From assembly GCA_013388965.1 (NCBI GenBank), contig JACAEG010000332.1, positions 1 through 34,645 of the forward strand: a stretch of DNA of 34,645 nucleotides, in the 5' to 3' direction. The DNA comes from Pseudorhodoplanes sp. (lineage in GTDB: Bacteria; Pseudomonadota; Alphaproteobacteria; Rhizobiales; Xanthobacteraceae). The position numbers and the translations under genes were made by a program. Below, one piece after another: positions 9,666 to 17,863 of the stretch (position 1 is its first letter; each line of letters opens with the position of its first letter). A model generated the notes under the pieces. The model ran no database searches and was not told the origin of the DNA. It was given only the letters and a program-made list of their open reading frames with translations.

Positions 9666-9818
9666 TTCCTGTGATCGCGTGCCCGGAGGGACGCTGCTGG
9701 CGAGGGATTAGACCGGCGTCCCCGGAACCGCAATGGCACCGGGCTCCTAGTTGCGTGTGCTCAGTTGGCTGGAGAGATCATAATCGATTTTCGGCAGTAT
9801 AGCGCGAATGGAGCGTTC

Positions 9819-9834
9819 TGTGACCGGTGTCACG
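9819..9834. promoter_or_regulatory. Candidate CRP/FNR-family operator TGTGA-N6-TCACG
   Basis: TGTGACCGGTGTCACG in the divergent hpnO / acyltransferase-like intergenic region. One mismatch to the TGTGA-N6-TCACA consensus. Confidence 0.35.
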
Positions 9835-9952
9835 GAGCCGCATGCCCCTTCCGTTGAACTTTACCGGCGTCCGGCCCGTCCCATTTCCACGTCCTTTCCG
9901 TTCGATAATCGAGGCCATAAGTCGAGGCCATAGCTGCCAAGCAGGGCTCCCC

Positions 9953-11164
9953 ATGACCAGGATCGTCCAGAACTTTGCCCCAAGCCGCAACGTTTCGAGT
10001 TCCTCGTCGCTGGACGAGGTTGCCGGCCGCGTCGAGGTGCTGACGCGCGAGCAGCTCCTCAATTGCCCGCATTGGCAGGAGGCCTTTGCCGGGCAGCGCA
10101 AGGATCGCCGCTTCTACGAAATCGTCGAACAGACATTGCACAACGAATTCGACTACCGCTATTTCGCCATCCGCGACATCTGGGGCCAGGTGATCGCCGT
10201 CCAGCCGTTCTTTATCCACGACCAGGATCTGCTGCAGGGCTCGAGCCCGCGCATTCGCGCGTTCTGCGAGCGGCTGCGGAAGGTCTGGCCGCGGCTTCTG
10301 AAGATGCGCACGCTGATGGTCGGCTGCGTCGCCGGGGAGGGCCATCTCGATCACAGCGATGAAAAGGCGCGCCGCATCCACGCCCGCATGCTGGCGCGCG
10401 CGGTGCAGGATCATGCGAATGCGCTCGGCGCGCCGATGATCGTGATGAAGGAATTTCCGGCCGACTACCGCGAGGCGCTGCAATGCTTCCGCGACCGCGG
10501 TTTTACCCGCATCCCCAGCTTCCCGATGACGCGGCTCAACATCGACTATGCAAGCTTCGACGAATTCATGAGCCAGGCCATCAACGGCAAGATGCGCTCG
10601 AGCCTGCGCCGCAAATTCCGCGACGCCGCCGCCGGCGATCCGATCGAGCTCTCCGTGGTGACGGACATCGCGCCGCTGATCGACGAGGTCTATCCGCTCT
10701 ATCTCGACGTCTACAACCGGTCGGACTTCCATTTCGAGAAGCTGACCAAGGAATTCTTTGTCCAGATCGGGCAGGCGATGCCCGACAAGGTGCGCTATTT
10801 CGTGTGGCGGCAGCGCGGTCGCGTCATCGCCTTCAGCCTGTGCATGATCCAGGGCGATGAAATCTACGGCGAATATCTCGGGCTGGATTACAAGGTCGCG
10901 CTCGACCGGCACCTGTATTTCTACGCCTTCCGGGACGTCGTGAGCTGGGGCATGCAGCACGGCTGCAAGTGGTTCTGCAGTAGCGGGCTGAATTACGAAC
11001 CCAAGCTGCAATTCCGGTCGGAGCTGTACCCGCTGGACCTCTATGTCCGGCACACCAACAAGGTTCTGAATGCAGCCCTGACCTGGCTGTTGCCGCTTCT
11101 GGAACCCACCCAGCACGACAAGACACTCCCGCGATTTCCTGATTATGCCAAACTTTGGCAATAA
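9953..11164 (+). CDS. FemAB/BioF2/GNAT-like acyltransferase-fold protein
   Basis: Fold-type features (MRSSLRRKFRDA, VYPLYLDVYNRSDFHFEKLTKEFF, YLGLDYKVALDRHLYFYAFRDVVSWGMQHG), C-terminal GNAT-like segment. ATG at 9953 chosen; the frame is open further upstream to 9827. Confidence 0.65.
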   Translation: MTRIVQNFAPSRNVSSSSSLDEVAGRVEVLTREQLLNCPHWQEAFAGQRKDRRFYEIVEQTLHNEFDYRYFAIRDIWGQVIAVQPFFIHDQDLLQGSSPRIRAFCERLRKVWPRLLKMRTLMVGCVAGEGHLDHSDEKARRIHARMLARAVQDHANALGAPMIVMKEFPADYREALQCFRDRGFTRIPSFPMTRLNIDYASFDEFMSQAINGKMRSSLRRKFRDAAAGDPIELSVVTDIAPLIDEVYPLYLDVYNRSDFHFEKLTKEFFVQIGQAMPDKVRYFVWRQRGRVIAFSLCMIQGDEIYGEYLGLDYKVALDRHLYFYAFRDVVSWGMQHGCKWFCSSGLNYEPKLQFRSELYPLDLYVRHTNKVLNAALTWLLPLLEPTQHDKTLPRFPDYAKLWQ

Positions 11165-11258
11165 GGCATGGTCGGGCGACAGATTCGGCGCCCGGCCCAA
11201 GAAGACTTCAGCACGGGAGGGCCGCCTGTTTCGCGACCACACCGGAGACCACCGACCG

Positions 11259-11786
11259 ATGCGTCCATCCCTTCTCGCCTCCCTTCTTGTCGCCGGACTT
11301 GCGACCCCGGGTCTTGCCGCCGAACCGAACGGCGAATGGCTGGTCAAGGACGGCACCGCGCGCATTCGTATCGAGCCTTGCGTCAATGGCGCGACGGCCG
11401 CGCAACAGCAATCCGCGCCGCCGACCGCCCTGCAGGGCAATATTTCGTGGACGAAAAACCCCGGCGGGACGGATTCCAACAATCCGGACCCGGCCAAGCG
11501 CAGCCGACCCATTCTCGGGGTTCCGATCCTTCTCGAGATGAAGCCGACCAAGCCGGACCGTTGGGAGGGCAAGGTCTACAACGCGCAGAACGGGAAGTTC
11601 TACGATTCCAGCGTAACGCTGGTCAGCGACGATCAGCTCGAGATCAAGGGCTGCGTCCTCGGCTTCCTGTGCGGCGGCGAGACGTGGACACGCGCCACGC
11701 TCGACGAGACGGGCAAGCCGCTGGCGCAGCGCAAGCCGCCGGCCCGCAATGTCTCGGCACCGATCTGCGAACCGGCCCCGCGCTAA
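11259..11786 (+). CDS. DUF2147-like secreted protein
   Basis: Signal peptide MRPSLLASLLVAGLATPGLAAE, GEWLVKDGTARIRIEPC, W.G.VYNAQNGKFYDSSVTL and LEIKGCVLGFLCGGETWTR features of DUF2147. Confidence 0.75.
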   Translation: MRPSLLASLLVAGLATPGLAAEPNGEWLVKDGTARIRIEPCVNGATAAQQQSAPPTALQGNISWTKNPGGTDSNNPDPAKRSRPILGVPILLEMKPTKPDRWEGKVYNAQNGKFYDSSVTLVSDDQLEIKGCVLGFLCGGETWTRATLDETGKPLAQRKPPARNVSAPICEPAPR

Positions 11787-11984
11787 AGCATGTTCGTTTG
11801 AGATTGAGGCGATGGCCTCGCAGTGCGGAAGGACCGTGCCCCCTCCCCTGCCGAAAGAGGGTCGGGACGAGGGGTCACGAATGCCGATTGCCACCCCGCA
11901 ACCTCTCACCCGGCGCGCTGCGCGTCGATCTCTCCCGAAGGGAGAGGTGAAGTCGCCACCGATTCAAGCCGAAACAACAATGCT
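11787..11984. repeat. MITE-like palindromic intergenic repeat filling the convergent DUF2147/hpnN gap
   Basis: Imperfect terminal inverted repeats AAGCATGTTCGTTTGAGATTGAGGCGATGGC vs reverse complement of right end AAGCATTGTTGTTTCGGCTTGAATCGGTGGC. Internal hairpin CTCTCCC-GAA-GGGAGAG (11930-11946). Confidence 0.6.
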
Positions 11985-14648
11985 TCAGGCGGCGGCGTGT
12001 TCCGACGCCTTCTCCGCTGTCTCCGACGGTTGGGCGGAGGGCTTTTTCTTCTTCCCGGAAGGCTTTTTCTGCTCGCGCGGCGGGCCCATCAGGGCCGGCT
12101 GGAACAGCACGGCGGCAAGCATCGTGGTCGCCAGCGACAGCGCCAGCAGCTTGCCCATGCTCGACGTGCCGGGATGGCTTGAGAACCAAAGGCTCCCGAA
12201 CGCGGTCGCGGTCGCCAGGGCGCTGTAGACCACGGCCCGGGTCAGGCTGGTCTGCAGCAGATTGGTCTGCCCCGCCCGCCAGGCCATGATGTAATAGATC
12301 TTGAACGCCACGCCGACGCCGAGCAGGAGCGGCAGGGCGATGATATTGGCGAAGTTGAGCGGAAGGCCGATCAGCACGCAGATTTCGAGCGTCAGCACGC
12401 CGGCCAGCAGCAGCGGCACGAGCGTCAGCAGCACATCCGTGATCCGCCGCAGAACGATCCAGAGCAGGATCGCAATCGACAGCAGCGACCAGAATCCCGC
12501 CCACAGGAATGCGCTGACGATGAGGTGTCCGGATTCCTGGATCGAGACCGGCGCGCCGGTGGCGCGCGGCTCGACCGCCGACACCGCCCGCGCGAACTGG
12601 CGCAGAACGTCGTTGTTGGTCGGGTCGCCCTTGGCGCTGACCTGAACGCGGGCCTTGCCGTCCGGTGTCGTCCAGTCCCGGGTGATTTCCCTGGGCAGCG
12701 ACTGCAGCGTGACCGGCTGCGCCTTCAGCATGTTGCGCAGGTCATCGAGGGACGTTTTCAGCGGCGGGATGAAGACCTGCGTCGCGCGTTCCCGCACGGC
12801 CGGCTCTGCCTGCGCGAGCTTGCCCAGGAGGTCGGAGGCGCGGCGCGCGGCGTCGGCGCCGGGCCCTTCATTGTTTCCGGCGGCCTTCTGCAGGGAATCG
12901 GCAACCGTCCTGAGCGCGGCCACGACATCGGCGTCCGAAGGCGGCGCGGCCGGCCGGGCCGGATTGAGCACTGGATCGAGGGTACGTGCCGCTGCACGGA
13001 TTTGCGCCAGCTTCTCGGTCTGTCCCTCGGGCACAAAGTTCTGCAGCGTCATCGTGCGCGAGACGTCCGGCAGCCGGGCGAGCTTCGTGGCGACTTCGGC
13101 CGCCTCCGCGGGAGAATCCGCAAGCACCTCGATCGAATTGGTGTTGGTGTCCGGATCGCGGCGCAATTCGAGATAGGTGGCGACCGACTCCACCTTGGGG
13201 CTGCGCAGGTTGAGCGGGTTGAAATCGAATTCCAGCTTCAGGAGCAGCGGCAGGCCGGCAAAGGCCACGATGCCGGTCATCAGCACGATCGGAATCCGGT
13301 GCTTCTCCATGAAGCGGTCGACCGGCGCGAGCGCCCTGTAGCCGAGTTCCGCCGGCTCGCCCGGCGGATTGAGCAGCCGCAGCAGCGCCGGCAGAAGCGT
13401 AATGCTGGTGATCAGGGCGATGATCATGCCGACGCCGGCGATCAGGCCGAGTTCGGACAGGCCGCGATATTCGGTGGGAAGGAAGGACAGAAAGCCGGCC
13501 GCGGTCGCGGTCGCCGCGAGCGTCAGCGGCATTCCGGCACGCGCGGCGGCGCGCTGCAGCGCCACCATGAGGTCGTCCTTCTTGTGGCGCTCCTCGCGAT
13601 AGCGAACGCTGAACTGGATGCCGAAATCGACGCCGAGTCCCACAAACAGCACGGCGAAAGCCACCGAGATCAGGTTCAGCGCGCCGACCATCATCAATCC
13701 GATGGCGGCGGTGATCGCAAGACCCACCAGCATGCTTGCGAATACCGCGAAGATGATGCGCGGGGACCCGAGCGCGAGCCACAGAATGACGAGGACCGCG
13801 ATGATGGTCAGCGTGTGATTGAGAAGCGCGTTTTCCTTGAGGGTCGCGAATTCCTCATTCGAAATTGCAACGGGACCCGTCAGGCGCACCGTGGCGCCGA
13901 ATTCCGAGGCAAGGTTGAGCTGGGTGGCCGCGTCGCGGATCGCCTGCGCGGGCACGCCGCCCGGCTCCAGCGCGCTGTAATCGAGAACGGGCTCCACTTC
14001 GATGAAGCGGCGCAATTCGCGCGGCTCCGCCTTGCCCGACAGCAGCACGCGCCACGAGAAGGTCGTGGGCTTTCCGGCCAGCACATTTTCGAGCGCGTCC
14101 GACATCATGGTCAGCGGGCGCGTGTAGTCGTCGAGCTTGGCCTGGCCGGCGCGGATGCCGATCAGGCTCGTATTCAGCAAGGTCGCGGCGCCGCGCAGCG
14201 TCGGATCGGAGGCGACGATCTGCAGCAGCGGACGCAGGCGTGTCAGCTGCCCGAGCGTGCGGCCGACCTCCTCGGTCGGCAGGAACAGAAGCGCGTTCTG
14301 CTCGAAGAACGAGCCGCTGCCCGGCTGATGCACCGACTTGAACAGCTTCGGCTGCTCGGACAGCTTTTTGGTCAGCAGATTCGCGGCCTGCTTGGACGCT
14401 TCGGGAGTCGGCGCATTGATCACAGCAAGGATCAGGTCGCGCCGATGCGGAAAGGCTTCCTCGAACGCATCCTCGCGCTGCCGCCACATCGGCTTCGACG
14501 AGATCAGCTTGCTGACATCGGTCGTGATCGCGAAATGCGTCGCCGCATAATAGACCGACGCCGCGGTCAGCAGCACCGCCGCCAGCACGACGGCCCAGGC
14601 AAATCGGGTTGAGAAAGTGACGATCGCAACGACGGTTGATTTGAGCAT
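11985..14648 (-). CDS. hpnN: Hopanoid transporter HpnN (RND/MMPL family)
   Basis: 887 aa with two sets of RND TM helices, VGLGVDFGIQFSVRYREERHKK motif, hopanoid locus. Lys-rich C-terminus. Confidence 0.9.
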   Translation of the reverse strand: MLKSTVVAIVTFSTRFAWAVVLAAVLLTAASVYYAATHFAITTDVSKLISSKPMWRQREDAFEEAFPHRRDLILAVINAPTPEASKQAANLLTKKLSEQPKLFKSVHQPGSGSFFEQNALLFLPTEEVGRTLGQLTRLRPLLQIVASDPTLRGAATLLNTSLIGIRAGQAKLDDYTRPLTMMSDALENVLAGKPTTFSWRVLLSGKAEPRELRRFIEVEPVLDYSALEPGGVPAQAIRDAATQLNLASEFGATVRLTGPVAISNEEFATLKENALLNHTLTIIAVLVILWLALGSPRIIFAVFASMLVGLAITAAIGLMMVGALNLISVAFAVLFVGLGVDFGIQFSVRYREERHKKDDLMVALQRAAARAGMPLTLAATATAAGFLSFLPTEYRGLSELGLIAGVGMIIALITSITLLPALLRLLNPPGEPAELGYRALAPVDRFMEKHRIPIVLMTGIVAFAGLPLLLKLEFDFNPLNLRSPKVESVATYLELRRDPDTNTNSIEVLADSPAEAAEVATKLARLPDVSRTMTLQNFVPEGQTEKLAQIRAAARTLDPVLNPARPAAPPSDADVVAALRTVADSLQKAAGNNEGPGADAARRASDLLGKLAQAEPAVRERATQVFIPPLKTSLDDLRNMLKAQPVTLQSLPREITRDWTTPDGKARVQVSAKGDPTNNDVLRQFARAVSAVEPRATGAPVSIQESGHLIVSAFLWAGFWSLLSIAILLWIVLRRITDVLLTLVPLLLAGVLTLEICVLIGLPLNFANIIALPLLLGVGVAFKIYYIMAWRAGQTNLLQTSLTRAVVYSALATATAFGSLWFSSHPGTSSMGKLLALSLATTMLAAVLFQPALMGPPREQKKPSGKKKKPSAQPSETAEKASEHAAA

Positions 14649-14761
14649 GGTCTATGAAAATGGAGGTCCCTGGGCGACCCCGCAGCGAGGCCGGGTTTAG
14701 CGCATCCCCTATAACGGTCGAATCGCCAAATGGTGAAAAAAACGCCGGTCGCAGGGCGGGA

Positions 14762-14775
14762 CGCCGTTAACGGCG
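14762..14775. promoter_or_regulatory. 14-bp perfect palindrome CGCCGTTAACGGCG upstream of hpnN
   Basis: Sequence equals its reverse complement. Located ~115 bp upstream of the hpnN start and downstream of the GS-like gene. Confidence 0.35.
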
Positions 14776-14861
14776 ATTGGCGGGCAGTCCCACAAGGGGA
14801 TGGCCCGACAATCCGGCAATTTCATGGGCGGAATCAACGTCCCGGGCCGCGCCCGAGGCGG

Positions 14862-16298
14862 TCAGAACATTTCGAAATATTCACGCTGCTCCCAGTCCGT
14901 GACCTCCTGCTGGAAGCGGGCAAGCTCGGCCTCCTTGAGGAAGGCGTAATAGTCGACAAATCCCTTGCCGAACCTGGCGCCGAAGAAGGAGTCGGCCTTG
15001 AGGGAGTCGAGCGCCTCGCGCAGGCTGCGCGGAAGCAGCGGCGCCCGGGTTTCGTAGGGCGTGTCCGCCGACGGCCCCGGTTCGAGGCGCCGGTCGATGC
15101 CATCGAGGCCCGAGACGATCTGCGAGGCCATGTAGAGATAGGGGTTGGCCGCCGGCTCCCCCACCCGGTTCTCGATGCGCGTCGCCGCCTGCCCCGGCCC
15201 GCCCAGAACGCGGAGCATCACGCCGCGATTGTCGCGCCCCCAGATCGCGCGGTCGGGCGCGAGCGAATAGGTACGATAGCGCTTGTAGCCGTTGATCGTC
15301 GGCGTCGAGAACACCGTCGCCGGCAGAGCATGGTCCAGCAGGCCCGCGAGATAGTGGCGGCCGGTGTCGGACAGGATCTCGCCCTTGTCGGCAGGCATGA
15401 AGGCGTTGGCGCCGCCGTCCCGGCGCGCGAGCGATTGATGCAGATGCCAGCCGGACGCGAACGTGTTCTGGATTTTCGGCCGGCACATGAAGGTCGCGTG
15501 ATAGCCGTGCCGCCGGCAGATCTGCTTGACCGCGCTGCGAAACAGAATCATCAGGTCGGCGGGCGCGAGATTCCTGGTGGGGCCGAAGGTGAATTCGAAC
15601 TGGCTCGGGCCGAACTCGACTTCCACCGAGCGCAGCGGAAGGCCGAGCGCCAGAATGTCGCGCCGCAGGAATTCGACCACCGGCTCGATCAGGTCGAAGC
15701 GCTGCTCCGAGAGATACTGATAGCCATGCGACAGCAGCCCGACATCCGGCGGATCGCAGGGCTGGGTCGCCGATTGCGGCGCCAGTTTCGGATCGGCGAG
15801 CCTGAAGACGTGGAATTCGACTTCCAGCCCCGCGACGAAATCGTAGCCGCGCGCGGCGAGGTCATCGAGCGCGGCCTTGTAGATGCCGCGCGTCGAGAAC
15901 GGCACCGCAGACCCGTCCGGAAAATACTGATCGCACAGCACCCATCCGGTCTTCTCCGCCCAGGGCAGGACTCGGAAGGTCAGCGGATCGGGGATCATCA
16001 GGAAATCCGCGCCGCCCTCCATATGCGCCATGCCGAATCCGCCGCCCGCGGTGAACACGGGATAGACCGTCCGATGCGCGGAATCCTTCGCGAGGATCGT
16101 CGTGGTCGCCGTCACGCCCGAACGCAGCGCCGAGCGCGCGTCGTCCGCCAGCAGCGCCTTGCCGCGCAGCAATCCATGCTGGTCGGCGAAGGCAAAGCGC
16201 AACAGGTCGATTTCACCCGAGGCGAGCGCGCTTTCGATGCGCTTCGCCGCGTCCTTCTGTTCGACCGACCAGAGCGCGTGCTGTTCGACAAAGCTCAT
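14862..16298 (-). CDS. Glutamine synthetase family protein (probable gamma-glutamyl-amine ligase-like)
   Basis: GLEVEFHVF, EFGPSQFEFTFGP, ASGWHLHQSL, TINGYKRYR, RIENRVGEPAANPYLYMA. GS catalytic-domain order; adjacent to Rieske oxygenase. Confidence 0.85.
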   Translation of the reverse strand: MSFVEQHALWSVEQKDAAKRIESALASGEIDLLRFAFADQHGLLRGKALLADDARSALRSGVTATTTILAKDSAHRTVYPVFTAGGGFGMAHMEGGADFLMIPDPLTFRVLPWAEKTGWVLCDQYFPDGSAVPFSTRGIYKAALDDLAARGYDFVAGLEVEFHVFRLADPKLAPQSATQPCDPPDVGLLSHGYQYLSEQRFDLIEPVVEFLRRDILALGLPLRSVEVEFGPSQFEFTFGPTRNLAPADLMILFRSAVKQICRRHGYHATFMCRPKIQNTFASGWHLHQSLARRDGGANAFMPADKGEILSDTGRHYLAGLLDHALPATVFSTPTINGYKRYRTYSLAPDRAIWGRDNRGVMLRVLGGPGQAATRIENRVGEPAANPYLYMASQIVSGLDGIDRRLEPGPSADTPYETRAPLLPRSLREALDSLKADSFFGARFGKGFVDYYAFLKEAELARFQQEVTDWEQREYFEMF

Positions 16299-16316
16299 CG
16301 AGCGGATGCTTCAGGA

Positions 16317-17639
16317 CTATTCCGCCGCCTCGATCATCGGCGGCGACCACGGCGCGGCGACGCGGCGGCGGCGATCCATCTCGCGCCAGTATCTCTCCCA
16401 ACCGGTTGTCGGTCCGAGGCCGTCGAGCGTGATCGGACCCTGCAGCGCGTTGCCGCCATTCGGATCGACCGGCAGCTTCTCGCCCCTTTCCATCTTCTCG
16501 ATCGACGCCCGCAAGAGCCGCCGATAGGCGATGATCGCCTTGTCGGACTGGCCGAGATGTTCGCGGGTGCGGTCCTGAATGCGGCCCTGCGATTCTACCG
16601 CCCACTGGTCGTGGACGTTGATGTCGTGGCCCATGCCGGTATAGGTCTCGGTTTCCTGCTCGTGCGGATCGAAGCCGTAATCGTTCGAACGGTTCCTGCG
16701 CGAGCGATAATGCGGCAATTCGTAAAGCTCCAGCCGCTGCGCGCGCATCTGCGCCTTGTCGACCTTCCTTCCGAAGCTGGTGAAGATCGCAAACCAGTAG
16801 CAATTCTCGTCGTCGACCGGCATGTGCCATTGCGTGATCACCATCTCGGCGCTCATCGGAATGACGATGGCGTGCGGGAACACCTGGTTGGTGATGCGCA
16901 CATGCGTCTTCTGCTCGTCGATCTTGCGCAAAGTGGTCAGCCGCAGGCCCCAGTCGGTCTGCTCGACGTCGATCTGCGGCCGATCGTATTCGCGCATGAT
17001 CTTCGTCATCGGGATGTCGCTGTCGGCCGACACCGCGCGGAACTGCTTGCCGTAGCCGCCGGACGGATCCTCGTCCTCGAAGAAGCGGTGCAGGAACGAG
17101 GCATGCGCGGGATCGATTCCGACCTCCAGCGCCTGCAGCCAGTTGCATTCGATCAGGCCCTTGAAGGCGAAGGTGTAGGCGTCGGGCGCGACAAAGCAGT
17201 CAAAGGCGGGAAAGGCCGGCGCCTCGCCCTCGCCAAGATAGGCCCACAGGATGCCGTTGCGCTCGACCACCGGAAAGGCGCGCTGCCGGATGCGCTGGCA
17301 GAAGGTCGAGCCTTCCGGCTCCGCCGGCGTTTCCAGGCACTGGCCCGCATGATCGAACAGCCAGCCGTGAAACGAACAGCGCAGGCCGCCGTCCTCAAGC
17401 CGGCCGAAGGCCAGATCGGCGCCGCGATGCGGGCAGTCGCGATCCATCAGTCCGTAGCGGCCCTTGTCGTCCCGGAAAATCACGAAGTCCTCGCCGAGCA
17501 GCCGCACCGCCTTGATCGGCCGCCTGGGATCGAGTTCCTCCACGAGCGCGGCCGGCTGCCAGTACATCCGCATGAGCTTCCCGCACGGTGTCTTGGGCCC
17601 GACGCGGGTGATCAGATCATTCTGTTCCTGGCTCATCAT
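16317..17639 (-). CDS. Rieske [2Fe-2S] aromatic ring-hydroxylating oxygenase alpha subunit (phthalate 4,5-dioxygenase-like)
   Basis: Rieske CPHRG...CSFHGW; mononuclear Fe site NWLQALEVGIDPAHASFLH. Start at MMSQEQNDLITRVGPKTPCGKLMRMYWQP. Confidence 0.9.
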   Translation of the reverse strand: MMSQEQNDLITRVGPKTPCGKLMRMYWQPAALVEELDPRRPIKAVRLLGEDFVIFRDDKGRYGLMDRDCPHRGADLAFGRLEDGGLRCSFHGWLFDHAGQCLETPAEPEGSTFCQRIRQRAFPVVERNGILWAYLGEGEAPAFPAFDCFVAPDAYTFAFKGLIECNWLQALEVGIDPAHASFLHRFFEDEDPSGGYGKQFRAVSADSDIPMTKIMREYDRPQIDVEQTDWGLRLTTLRKIDEQKTHVRITNQVFPHAIVIPMSAEMVITQWHMPVDDENCYWFAIFTSFGRKVDKAQMRAQRLELYELPHYRSRRNRSNDYGFDPHEQETETYTGMGHDINVHDQWAVESQGRIQDRTREHLGQSDKAIIAYRRLLRASIEKMERGEKLPVDPNGGNALQGPITLDGLGPTTGWERYWREMDRRRRVAAPWSPPMIEAAE

Positions 17640-17679
17640 GGCGGGCGAACTCCCTTCCGTGTCAGGCGATTGTATACTG

Positions 17680-17691
17680 GAATTATAATTC
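17680..17691. promoter_or_regulatory. Palindrome GAATTATAATTC in divergent Rieske/livK promoter region
   Basis: 12-bp perfect palindrome containing TATAAT on both strands, ~41 bp upstream of the Rieske start. Confidence 0.45.
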
Positions 17692-17863
17692 ATCCAGAGA
17701 CATTGACCGCATCCGGGGCGCGTGAAATATATTGCATATCAATTGGCCCGGGATCCGTGTCGCTGCGACCCGCTTCCACGACAATGATTGTATGGGCAAC
17801 AGGGCCGAATTCCAGCACCATGCAGCACCCGAACAGTCAGCCTTCCACTAGGGAGATCAAAAA

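Noticed and set aside
8343-9674. 443-aa + strand ORF antisense to hpnO
   Set aside because: Shadow ORF; the opposite strand encodes a clear class III aminotransferase.
9666-9952. Search for an EcfG-type promoter (GGAAC-N16-17-CGTT) upstream of hpnO
   Set aside because: A GGAAC occurs at 9724 but no CGTT follows at the right spacing, so no EcfG promoter is claimed.
9830-11572. 580-aa - strand ORF opposite the acyltransferase-like gene
   Set aside because: Arg/His/Val-rich antisense shadow; the + strand frame has coherent family features and start context.
12525-14612. 695-aa + strand ORF antisense to hpnN
   Set aside because: Shadow of the RND transporter reading frame; Arg/His/Gln-rich translation without family features.
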